23,164 nt of DNA from QHXW01 sp041486185. Lineage in GTDB: Bacteria > Acidobacteriota > Terriglobia > Bryobacterales > Bryobacteraceae. Under the pieces are notes generated by a model that saw only the letters and a list, made by a program, of their open reading frames with translations, was not told the origin of the DNA and made no database searches. Below are positions 10,841-19,700 of the stretch, piece by piece (positions within the stretch are counted from its first letter, which is position 1; every line of letters starts with the position of its first letter). The stretch is taken from NCBI GenBank assembly GCA_041486185.1, contig JBGPKX010000039.1, forward strand, positions 1 through 23,164, in the 5' to 3' direction. The position numbers were made by a program, and so were the translations under genes.

Positions 10841-12529
10841 ATGGCCACTAAAACTTACGATGTAATCGTGGTCGGTTCCGGGGCGAGTGGCGGCTGGGTC
10901 GCCAAAGAACTGACCGAAAAGGGCGTGGAAGTGCTGATGCTGGAAGCCGGGCCGCCGCGCGTGCCCACGCGCGATTTCACCGAGCACATTTGGCCGTATC
11001 AGTTGAAGTACCGCGGCTTCGGCAATCAGAAAAAACTGCTGACCGACCAGCCCATCCAGCGGCTCTGCTACGCTTGCGACGATTACAGCCAGCAGTTTTT
11101 CGTCAACGATCACGAACACCCCTACACTTTTCCGGCCGACAAGCCCTTCATGTGGATTCGCGGAAGGCAGGTGGGCGGCAAGACATTCTGCTGGGCGCGC
11201 GTGAGTTATCGTTACAGCGATTTCGAATTCAAGGCCGCGAGCCGCGATGGCTACGGGCAGGACTGGCCCATCAGCTACAAAGAGATCGAGCCGTATTACG
11301 ACCGGATCGAGAACTACATCGGCATAAGCGGATCGTACGAAGGCCTGCCGCAACTGCCGGACAGCAAGTTCCTGCCCCCAATGCGGCTCTCTTGCGGCGA
11401 GTTGGTGGCCAAGGAAATTGTCGAGAAGAAATTCGGCTGGAAGCTGATTGTGGATCGCAGTGCCAATCTGACCGTTCCACTGAACGGCCGCCCGGCGTGC
11501 CACTATTGCGATCAGTGCCAGCGTGGATGCTTTACGGCGTCATATTTCAATAGCCCGTCGGTGACGCTGCCGGCGGCGGCGCGCACCGGGAGATTCCACC
11601 TGGTGAGCGATGCCGTGGTGAGCCACCTGATCATGAACGCGGAAGGCAAGGCGGCGGGCGTCGCGTACATCGACCGCTCCACAAAGACGGCCCGCGAGGT
11701 GCGCGGAAAGACGGTAGTGCTGGCCGCAAGCGCGCTCGAATCCACGCGCATCCTGCTCCATTCGCGGTCGCCGCGGTTCCCCAACGGCGTCGGAAATTCG
11801 CAGGGCGTTCTGGGCCACTACCTGATGGACCACACCACCCTGGAACAGGCGGGCGGGACCATGGCGCCTCTCAAGGCCTCGGTGCGCGAGCCAGTGGGGC
11901 GGCCGTGCGGCTACATCATTCCCAAGTACGTAAACACCGTGGGCCCACATCGCAATAAGAATTTTCTGCGCGGCTACTATTTCGCCGGCGACGGGCGCCA
12001 AGAACTATATGGCCACGCCTTCTCCACACCGGGTTTCGGACGGGGCTTCCGCGAGATAGTGCGCTCGCAGATTCCCTATTCCTTCAGCGTTTATGCTCAA
12101 GGCGAGTGCCTGCCACGGCATGATAATTACGTGACGCTCGACCCGGAGAAGAAGGACGCATGGGGCATTCCGGCGCTGCACATCCACGCGAGCTACGGCG
12201 AAAATGAGCATGCCATGGCCAAAGCCATGCGCGATCATCTGGGCGAAATCATGGATGCCGTGAAGCTGGAAGACCGTACGCCGCCGCGCGATGAGCTTAA
12301 CGTTTTCGGCAAGAACATTCATGAGTGCGGCACGGCGCGCATGGGGAACGACCCCAAGACCAGCGTGCTGAATGCGTATAACCAGGTGCACGATGTGAAA
12401 AACGTGTTCGTCACTGACGGCGCGTGCTTCGTCACGCAAGGGTGCTCCGAACCGACGCTAACCATCATGGCCATTTCGGTGCGCGCCGCGGATTACATCG
12501 CGGAGCAGTTCCGCAGAGGGGAACTGTGA
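10841..12529 (+). CDS. GMC family FAD-dependent oxidoreductase (large subunit)
   Basis: This 562-residue flavoprotein resembles the catalytic subunits of gluconate 2-dehydrogenase, fructose dehydrogenase and FAD-glucose dehydrogenase, which oxidise a sugar hydroxyl and pass electrons to a cytochrome. The FAD motif is VVGSGASGG (residues 10-18), with E35 in MLEAG binding the ribose. RGRQVGGKTFCWAR is the second GMC signature region. The C-terminal domain has the catalytic His in HECGTARMG (H494) and the final TDGACFVTQGCSEPTLTIMA segment. Two oddities stand out: cysteines C220, C223, C226 and C230 form CxxCxxCxxxC, and E537 stands where an Asn before ProThr is usual. It has no signal peptide. 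The stop shares one base with the start of the Tat-bearing subunit 3 gene, implying export as a complex. The ATG has no clear ribosome site. Confidence 0.93.
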   Translation: MATKTYDVIVVGSGASGGWVAKELTEKGVEVLMLEAGPPRVPTRDFTEHIWPYQLKYRGFGNQKKLLTDQPIQRLCYACDDYSQQFFVNDHEHPYTFPADKPFMWIRGRQVGGKTFCWARVSYRYSDFEFKAASRDGYGQDWPISYKEIEPYYDRIENYIGISGSYEGLPQLPDSKFLPPMRLSCGELVAKEIVEKKFGWKLIVDRSANLTVPLNGRPACHYCDQCQRGCFTASYFNSPSVTLPAAARTGRFHLVSDAVVSHLIMNAEGKAAGVAYIDRSTKTAREVRGKTVVLAASALESTRILLHSRSPRFPNGVGNSQGVLGHYLMDHTTLEQAGGTMAPLKASVREPVGRPCGYIIPKYVNTVGPHRNKNFLRGYYFAGDGRQELYGHAFSTPGFGRGFREIVRSQIPYSFSVYAQGECLPRHDNYVTLDPEKKDAWGIPALHIHASYGENEHAMAKAMRDHLGEIMDAVKLEDRTPPRDELNVFGKNIHECGTARMGNDPKTSVLNAYNQVHDVKNVFVTDGACFVTQGCSEPTLTIMAISVRAADYIAEQFRRGEL

Positions 12530-13254
12530 TGGTCACGCGGCGGCGGTGGCTGATGCAGTTGGGCGGAGGCGTGGTGCTTGCCGGCTGGACGGGCGGCGAT
12601 CTGGATGCCGTCGAGCTGCCGCCGGGAGTTTATGAAGCTTCGCGCGAGCATCTGGGGCACGCGCTCGCGGGACATCCGGTCGCCGCCGGCGGCGAGACGG
12701 AACTGGTGCAGCCGCGCGCGGCTACTTTTCAGCCGGCATTCTTCTCGCGCGACGGATATCAGACGATCGTGGGCCTGACCGGCTTGATGCTCGGCGAGAC
12801 GCCGGAGACGCCCGTAGTGCGCGAGATCGCGGAATGGATCGACCTCACGGTATCCGAAGCCGCGACCGTGCGCGCAGCGGCACAGGCCCTCTCCAAGGGG
12901 CATCGAACCGTGGCGGTCCATTTTTACGGCGCGGACTCGGTGCGCAGGCTCGAGGAATTTGACGCGCAGAAGACGGTACGCGAGGGACTCGCGTGGCTGG
13001 ACGCGGAGTCGCGCAGGAACCACGGCCGCGTTTTCAATGCCCTGGCCAAGCCGGAACAGGTGGCGATTGTCGAAAGCATGGCGGATAACCGGCCGAATCG
13101 TGGCGCGGAGAACGCGGGCACGCGCTTGTTCGTCTATCTGAAGGAACGCGTTATCCACGGCTTCTATACCGCGCGCGCCGGCCTGGACGAACTGGGCTAC
13201 CGGGGCAATGCGTTTTACGCCAGCCCGCCGGGATGCGAACATTTGTACGGATGA
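12529..13254 (+). CDS. Gluconate 2-dehydrogenase subunit 3 family protein (Tat-targeted)
   Basis: This 241-residue small subunit is the usual partner of GMC dehydrogenases, helping maturation, export and membrane or cytochrome docking. The N-terminus MVTRRRWLMQLGGG is a Tat signal. The domain covers about residues 80-235, with features such as FDAQKTVREGLAWLD, FNALAKPEQVAIVESM, LFVYLKERVIHGFYTARAG and LGYRGN. The ATG at 12529 is preferred: AGAGGGG (12515-12521) stands 7 bases upstream and the Tat motif begins right after it. The frame is open further upstream inside the GMC gene, but that is not coding. The start overlaps the GMC stop by one base, and the stop overlaps the glycosidase start as ATGA. 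The three genes therefore form one coupled operon. Confidence 0.88.
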   Translation: MVTRRRWLMQLGGGVVLAGWTGGDLDAVELPPGVYEASREHLGHALAGHPVAAGGETELVQPRAATFQPAFFSRDGYQTIVGLTGLMLGETPETPVVREIAEWIDLTVSEAATVRAAAQALSKGHRTVAVHFYGADSVRRLEEFDAQKTVREGLAWLDAESRRNHGRVFNALAKPEQVAIVESMADNRPNRGAENAGTRLFVYLKERVIHGFYTARAGLDELGYRGNAFYASPPGCEHLYG

Positions 13255-15428
13255 AGATCGTCCCTTCCGCATTCACGGCGATCCTTCTTTGCGCCGGTGC
13301 GGTCGCGCAGCCTCTATCCGTCACTGTGCTGAACCAGAAGAATCTGGGCGCCGGCGTTCATGGGCGGCTCGAATCCTTCATGTCCACGTCGTTCCAACCG
13401 GCTGAGTGGGATTACGCATTCTTCCAGCAGCATCCGGCCGCCAGCATGCCGTTGTGGAAGCTTGCGCCACGGCACATTCGCATCCAACCCGTTTCGCAAG
13501 GCGTGCCGCAAAAGGCTCCGGACCAGTGGGACTTCAGCCAACTCGATGCAGTGCTGATCCCGGTGCTGGGAGTCGCCGACCACAGTCCCGAGATCCAGCT
13601 CGCCACCGCGCCCGCATTCATGAACGATGCGCAGGGCCGCCTGATGCGCGCACACTTTCAGGATTTCGCCAATTATTGCGCGAACGTGGTGCGCTATTAC
13701 AACATGGGCGGCTTTGACGCCGGCGGCAAACACTACCAGTCCTCGAGTCCGTATCACGTGACGTGGTGGGGCATTTTCAACGAGCCGAATATCAATGGAC
13801 TCTCGGCGGATGACTACGTCGATCTCTACAATCTCGTCGTGCCGGCCATGCTTGCGGTCGACCCGGCGATCAAAATCGTCGCCGTAGAGTTGTCGGATTT
13901 TGGCGACGAGCCGCAGAAAATGCTGCCCACGTTTGTCCAGAAAGTCACGGCGCACGTGGATATCGTGGCGACGCACTACTATGGAAGCTGCAACCAGAGC
14001 GATTCGGACCAGAGCGTGATGGACGCGGTCTCAATGTTCAGAGATCACGTCAATTACATCTACTCGCAGTTGCGGACCAACCCGGCGCTGGCCCAGGTTC
14101 CAGTGTGGATCACTGAGAACAACGTCAATGCCGACTACGACTCCGGAAACGGCATCAGCGCGTGTAACGGTACGCCGTTCACCGCCGACCAGCGCGGCTC
14201 CAGCGCTTTCTTCGCCGCTTGGCGTCCACTGGTTTTCGCACGCTTGGCACAGGCGGGCGCGCAAAGCCTCTACCACTGGGATCACGATGCCGACGTACAG
14301 TTTGGCGAGGTGGATGATAACAGCGGCAACTTGTACTTGAGCTACTGGGTGGATTACTACCTGGCGCATTTGTTTCCCTCGCCACCCGGAGCGGATATCC
14401 TGCGCGTGAATAACACCAATTCGGGAGCCGTCGAGAGCCTGGCGGTTCGCAATGACGATGGCTCAGTCCTACTGATGCTGGTCAACCATCAGGTGCGCTC
14501 TGCGACGGACAACAACGGCCCGGGCGTGCCGCACACCGTAACAGTGGATGTATCGGCGCTAGGCTCATTCGCTTCGGCGACGCAGATCACGATCGATGCG
14601 GCGACCGATCCGGGTAACGGCCCCGTCCCCGCCGCGCTTACCCCCGCACCGGAGATGCAGGTGAAGCTGAACGGTTACGGCGTGACCTTCCTTCGTTTCA
14701 ATGGCGCTAAATCTCAATTTTCAGCAGACGGAGTGGTCAACGCCGCCAGCTACCAGGGTGGCGCGGTTTCGCCGGGTGAAATTATAGACATCTTCGGAAC
14801 CGCAATCGGACCTGCTACCCTGGCCGGCGCACAGATCGGCTCGCCCGGTTTCCTGGACAATTCGCTCGCGGGTGCGCGCGTCTATTTCGATGGCATCGCC
14901 GCGCCGCTGATCTACGCCGGTGCGCAGCAGGCGAGCGCCATAGTTCCCTATGAAGTGGCCGGCAAAACCAGCACGAAGATGCAGGTGGAATATCTGGGCG
15001 TGATGTCCGATACAGTAACCGTGCCGGTCACCGCCGCCATTCCGGGCCTGTTTACTAAGGATTTTTCGGGCGCCGGGCAGGGCGCCATCGTGAACCAGGA
15101 TGGATCGCTCAACTCCGTGGTAAACGCTGCGGCGCGCGGCAGCATCGTCTCGCTCTATGCGACCGGTGAAGGCCAGACTAATCCTGGCGGCATCGACGGA
15201 ATGCTCGCGGGAAATGCGCCACCGAAGCCGCAGTTTCCGGTGACGGCAACCATCGGCGGTATCTCCGCGGAAGTGACGTACGCCGGAGGCGCTACTGGTC
15301 TGGTCGCGGGCGGCATGCAAATCAACGTGCGGGTTCCCGCCAGCGTTTCTCCTGGCAGCGCCGTTCCAGTCGCGATCGCAGTGGGCAGCGTGAGCAGCCA
15401 AACGGGCGTCACGCTAGCCGTGCAGTGA
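13251..15428 (+). CDS. Secreted clan GH-A-like glycoside hydrolase with TIGR03437 C-terminal domain
   Basis: This is a 725-residue secreted protein. Residues 1-20 are a signal peptide (MKIVPSAFTAILLCAGAVAQ). Residues about 25-380 look like a TIM-barrel glycosidase of clan GH-A (GH39-like): WWGIFNEPN gives E178 as likely acid/base, and VWITENN gives E289 as likely nucleophile; HYYGS near 242-246 fits a barrel strand end. A beta-rich domain follows at about 385-485. The last part, about 495-725, is the Solibacter-type domain TIGR03437 (VVNAASYQGGAVSPGEIIDIFG, then IVPYEVAG, YATGEGQTNPGG and a final GMQINVRVP). ATG 13251 overlaps the previous stop as ATGA; an in-frame start at 13233 would add six polar residues before the signal. 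The substrate is unknown, but operon linkage to a sugar-oxidising pair suggests the sugar it frees is oxidised outside the cytoplasm. Confidence 0.82.
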   Translation: MKIVPSAFTAILLCAGAVAQPLSVTVLNQKNLGAGVHGRLESFMSTSFQPAEWDYAFFQQHPAASMPLWKLAPRHIRIQPVSQGVPQKAPDQWDFSQLDAVLIPVLGVADHSPEIQLATAPAFMNDAQGRLMRAHFQDFANYCANVVRYYNMGGFDAGGKHYQSSSPYHVTWWGIFNEPNINGLSADDYVDLYNLVVPAMLAVDPAIKIVAVELSDFGDEPQKMLPTFVQKVTAHVDIVATHYYGSCNQSDSDQSVMDAVSMFRDHVNYIYSQLRTNPALAQVPVWITENNVNADYDSGNGISACNGTPFTADQRGSSAFFAAWRPLVFARLAQAGAQSLYHWDHDADVQFGEVDDNSGNLYLSYWVDYYLAHLFPSPPGADILRVNNTNSGAVESLAVRNDDGSVLLMLVNHQVRSATDNNGPGVPHTVTVDVSALGSFASATQITIDAATDPGNGPVPAALTPAPEMQVKLNGYGVTFLRFNGAKSQFSADGVVNAASYQGGAVSPGEIIDIFGTAIGPATLAGAQIGSPGFLDNSLAGARVYFDGIAAPLIYAGAQQASAIVPYEVAGKTSTKMQVEYLGVMSDTVTVPVTAAIPGLFTKDFSGAGQGAIVNQDGSLNSVVNAAARGSIVSLYATGEGQTNPGGIDGMLAGNAPPKPQFPVTATIGGISAEVTYAGGATGLVAGGMQINVRVPASVSPGSAVPVAIAVGSVSSQTGVTLAVQ

Positions 15429-15444
15429 TGCGGTTTGGTTGCGC

Positions 15445-16731
15445 CTACTTCGCCGGCCCGCGCGGCTCGACGCGAACGTTCTCCCGTACCTGATCGTTGG
15501 GATTGACCACCACCAGATCTCCTTCCGCGACGCCCGAATCGACCTCCAGGTCAGCGCCGTAATCGTGCATGATATGAATGTTTCGCATATGCACGACGTG
15601 GTCCGGTCCGGCAACCGCAACGCGCGGCCCCTCGCGGCCCAGCAGCAGCGCGTCGCCTGGAACCAGGAGCGCGGTCTTGCTGCCGGGAAACGAGAACTTC
15701 ACCTGCGCGTACATGCCCGGCAGGAGCACGCCTCGCGGATTGGGCGTTTCGAGAATGGCCAGCATGGTACGCGAGTTTGCGTCGACAGAATTTGTGGTCC
15801 GCGCCACTGTGGCCGGGAATACCTGATCGGGCAATTCCTGAACGCGCAAATCGGCCTGCTGCCCGGTCCTCACGAGCGGCGCATAGGTCTGCGGCACATT
15901 GACGAAGATGCGCATTCGCTGGATTTGAGCGATGCGGAATATCTCGCGGTTCGGCCCGCCATTGCCGGCGTTGACGAGCGTGCCGACGTCCATGTTGCGC
16001 GATGTGATGATGCCGTCAAACGGCGCCGTGACCTGGGAAAACGATTTGAGCTCCTCCAGCCGGCGCAGACCGGCTTCGCTGGCCTCTCCCCCTTTGATTC
16101 CAGCAGCGATATTGGCTTGGGCGGCGGCCACTTCCGCCTGGCGCACGTCGAAGTCGGCCTGCTTTTCATCACCTTCTTGCTTCGAAACGACTCCCTTTTC
16201 CGCCAGCCGCTTCCAACGCGCCAGTGTGACCTCCGACAGCCGCAGGTTCGCCTTGGCACGAACGAGCGCGGCCTGATATTGCTGAAGTGCCGCGTGCGAC
16301 TGCTCCACGCTGGCGCGCGCCTGGCTGATTTGCTGATCGAGCTCCGGCGTCTCGATCACGGCCAGAGTCTGGCCGGCGTGAGCGTGATCGCCATAGTCCA
16401 CCAGGCGCTGGCTCATATAACCATCGACGCGCGCGAACACGGGTGATTCCAGATAGGCTTGCAAATCGCCGGGCAACTCCAAGGCCGAACTGGAGGGCGA
16501 TCGCCGCACCGGCGCCACATTCACTTGTGGCCGCCGTTCTTCCATCGCCTCGGAAGCCGCCGCCAGAGTTTTCTCGCGCGCCAGGCGGGAGCGGAGGCCG
16601 AGGACGATGGCCGCAAACACGACCAGCGCCAGCAGAATAAAAAGTCCTAAGAGCGAGCCGCGGCTGGCACGCCTGGGCGGCTGAGCGCGTTTGATGTTAG
16701 CTTCCGAAACGATGGGTTCGCGAACTGCCAA
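15445..16731 (-). CDS. RND efflux periplasmic adaptor (membrane fusion protein)
   Basis: This 428-residue adaptor links an RND pump to an outer-membrane channel. A single membrane anchor lies at residues 26-46, with no lipobox cysteine. Lipoyl half-motifs occur at about 93-130 (ARVDGYMSQRLVDYGDHAHAG) and 231-258 (VTAPFDGIITSRNMDVGTLV), separated by a long Gln/Ala-rich coiled coil at 131-232. The beta-barrel and membrane-proximal domains follow to the C-terminus (LLPGMYAQVKF, ALLVPGDALLLG). The start is TTG at 16731, supported by GAGGAG five bases upstream that overlaps the permease stop. The adaptor follows the permease, reversing the common order. It ends 16 bases from the convergent glycosidase gene. 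No outer-membrane partner lies in the window. Confidence 0.93.
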   Translation of the reverse strand: MAVREPIVSEANIKRAQPPRRASRGSLLGLFILLALVVFAAIVLGLRSRLAREKTLAAASEAMEERRPQVNVAPVRRSPSSSALELPGDLQAYLESPVFARVDGYMSQRLVDYGDHAHAGQTLAVIETPELDQQISQARASVEQSHAALQQYQAALVRAKANLRLSEVTLARWKRLAEKGVVSKQEGDEKQADFDVRQAEVAAAQANIAAGIKGGEASEAGLRRLEELKSFSQVTAPFDGIITSRNMDVGTLVNAGNGGPNREIFRIAQIQRMRIFVNVPQTYAPLVRTGQQADLRVQELPDQVFPATVARTTNSVDANSRTMLAILETPNPRGVLLPGMYAQVKFSFPGSKTALLVPGDALLLGREGPRVAVAGPDHVVHMRNIHIMHDYGADLEVDSGVAEGDLVVVNPNDQVRENVRVEPRGPAK

Positions 16732-16736
16732 TTCCG

Positions 16737-16742
16737 CTCCTC
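16737..16742 (-). promoter_or_regulatory. Ribosome binding site for the TTG-initiated adaptor gene
   Basis: GAGGAG on the minus strand lies five bases before the TTG at 16731 and overlaps the TGA stop of the permease (16743-16741). This fixes the uncommon TTG start and suggests coupled translation of permease and adaptor. Confidence 0.7.
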
Positions 16743-19700
16743 ACAACTCCGCAACTTCCAGTTCGTCAAAATCCTTGGGCGGCTTCCTGCGAAACACGCT
16801 GTAGACCACGGGCACGAAAAACAACGTCGCAAATGTGGCCATCAGCAACCCGCCGATCACAGCCCGTCCCAGGGGCGCATTCTGCTCGCCGCCTTCGCCC
16901 ATCCCGAGCGCCATAGGCACCATACCCACGATCATGGCCAGCGCCGTCATGATGACCGGCCGCAAGCGCGTAAATCCGGCTTCGAGCGCCGCCGTGCGCG
17001 CATCTTCGCCGGTGCGGCGCAGGTCGTTGGCGAAGTTCACCAGCAGGATGCTATTGGCCGTGGCCACTCCGATGCTCATGATAGCGCCCATCAGGGACGG
17101 CACGCTCAGCGTGGTCGCGGTCAAGAATAGCATCAGCAGAATGCCGGAAAGCGCGCCCGGCAGCGCCATCAGGATGATGAAGGGATCGAGCCAGGACTGG
17201 AAATTCACCACCATGACGAAATACACCAGCAGAATCGCAAACACCAACCCCAGGCCCAACCCGATAAACGATGAACGCATGGTGGCGACTTGCCCGCGCG
17301 TTTCGAAAAAGCTGCCGCGCGGCAGCTTGGATTGGAACTCCGCGAGAACGCGATCCACGTCACTCGCTACGCTGCCCAGATCGCGGTCCTGCACGTTGGC
17401 GTACACGTCGTATAGCGGCTGCACGTTGTAATGCGTGACCACGGAGGAGGTCGTGCCGCGGTCGAGCCGCGCCAGATTGCTCAGCAGCTGGGTCGAGCGG
17501 CTGGCGCCTGCGTGGATCGGAGTGGAGAGCAGGGCCTCAGTCGAATCCACGCGGTACTCCGGCGTCTGCACGGCCACTGGATAATCGACGGCATTTGCCG
17601 GGTTGATCCAGAAGTTGGGCGACGTCTGCATGCTCGAGCTGAGCGAAACCAGCAGGCTGTCGGCCACATTGCGCTGCGTGAGGCCGAGCTGCTCGGCGCG
17701 TGTGCGGTCCACGTTCAGCCGCAGCTCGGGAACATTGAGGACTTGATGCACATGCACGTCCACCGCTCCCGAAATGCGCGCCAGGCGCCGCTCGACCTGT
17801 TTGGCGAGCTGGTAATTGGTGCCCGCATTACTGAGCGGCCCGACCACCTGCACGTCGATGGGAGCAGGTAACCCGAAATTGAGCGTCTGCCCCACGATGT
17901 CGGCCGGCTGAAAGAAAAACGTGATATCCGGATACTGCGCGTTCAGGCGGTTGCGCAGCTCGCGGACATAATCTCCGGTGGGGCCGTGCTCTCCCGGCTT
18001 GAGCGAAACCAGAATCTCCCCGTCAAACTCGCCGATGATGCCGCTATCGCTGTAAGCCAGGTTAAAGCCGCTATACGGCAACCCGATGTTGTCCAGAATG
18101 TCGGACAACTCCCGCGCCGGGATGATGCTGCGCACAGTATTCTCCACGCGAGCGAAGATCTGCTCGGTCTCTTCGACGCGCGTGCCTGCCTGAGCGCGCA
18201 CGTGGAAACGGATCTGGCCTGCGTCCACTTGCGGGAAAAAGTCCGTGCCAATGAAAGGATAAAGCCCCGCGCACACCGCCGTGATCAGGAAAAAGCACAG
18301 CGCCACCAACCTGCGGTGATGCAACGCGGTATCGAGCATACGGCGGTAGCCCTCGCGCATTCGCTCGAAGCGGCGGTTGAAGGCATGGTGCATACCCCAG
18401 AAGGCCCCGCCGCCGTGCCCTTCCGCATCTCCTTCGGGCTCGCGGTAGCGGTCCACTTCACCCTGCACCAGGTACTTCACCATGGTCGGAACTAGCGTTC
18501 GCGACAGAATATAGGACGCTATCATGGCCAGCACCACGGCCAGCGCCAGCGGCGTGAACAGATATTTAGCGGCGCCGGTCAGGAACACGACCGGAACAAA
18601 AACGATGCAAATGCACAGCGTCGAGACGAACGCGGGCACGGCGATCTGCTGGGCGCCATCGAGAATCGCGCGCAGAATCGGCTTGCCCTGCGCCAGGTTG
18701 CGGTGGATATTTTCGATTTCGACGGTGGCATCGTCCACCAGAATTCCGACGGCGAGCGCCATGCCTCCGAGCGTCATCACGTTGACGGTTTCGTTCAGCA
18801 AGTGCAGAATGGCAAGCGAGGTCAGGATTGAGAGCGGGATCGAGATGCACACAATCAATGTGCTGCGCCAGCTCCCCAGGAACAGCAGAATCATGAGCGC
18901 GGTGAGCAGCGCGGCTGTGACCGCCTCTTTGAGCACGCCGGAGATGGCCGCCCGCACGAAAACGGATTGATCGAACAGCATCCGGAGATTCAATTCCGAG
19001 GGCAGTGTGGACTGGACGCGCGGCAAGATCTGCCTCAAGCGCCGCACGATGTCCAGAGTTGAAGCACCGCCATTTTTCAGCACCGTGAGCAGCACGCCGC
19101 GGTGGCCGTTGTGCCGCACGATGTTGGTCTGCACCGCGTAGCCGTCGCGCACATGCGCCACATCCCGAATGTAAATGGTGGAAGCGTTGGACTGCTTGAC
19201 CGGCAGGTTATTGAAAGCCTCAACCACTTCCGGGCTGCCATTCAAACGGATGTTATATTCGCGCGCGCCGATCTTGGCCGTACCGGAGGGCAGAATGATA
19301 TTTTGCGCGTTGATGGCGTTGGAAACGTCGTTTGCCGAAAGTCCCTGAGCATAGAGCGCCTGCGGGTCGATGTCCACCATGATCTGGCGCGGGCGGCCCC
19401 CGAAGGGCAGCGGAAAACTTGCGCCCTGCACGTTAGCCATCTGCGTACGGATGAAGTTGTAGCCCAGATCGTACACCGCCTGCTCGCTCAAGGTGTCGCT
19501 CGAAATGCTCAACTGCAGAATGGGAACGCTCGAGGCGTTGTAGCGCAGAATCGCCGGCGGAAAAATACCCTGGGGCAGCGAGTGCAGCACCGATTGCGAA
19601 CTGGCGGCAAGCTGCGCCACCGCGGCCTCGATCTTGGCGTTCGGCTGAAAAAAAATTTTGATGATCGCGATGCCCGGCAGTGATTGCGATTCCATGTGCT

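Noticed and set aside
10799..11503. A 607-residue reading of the MocA gene starting at 11503
   Set aside because: The added part is antisense to the well-defined GMC gene. A good ribosome site and the Rossmann motif place the start at 10798.
12424..12528. Upstream extension of the subunit 3 gene to 12424
   Set aside because: The extra residues overlap the conserved GMC C-terminus in another frame, and the Tat motif plus ribosome site fit a start at 12529.
15439..16446. Plus-strand open frame of 335 codons opposite the RND adaptor
   Set aside because: It mirrors the adaptor's coding strand and has no recognisable motif.
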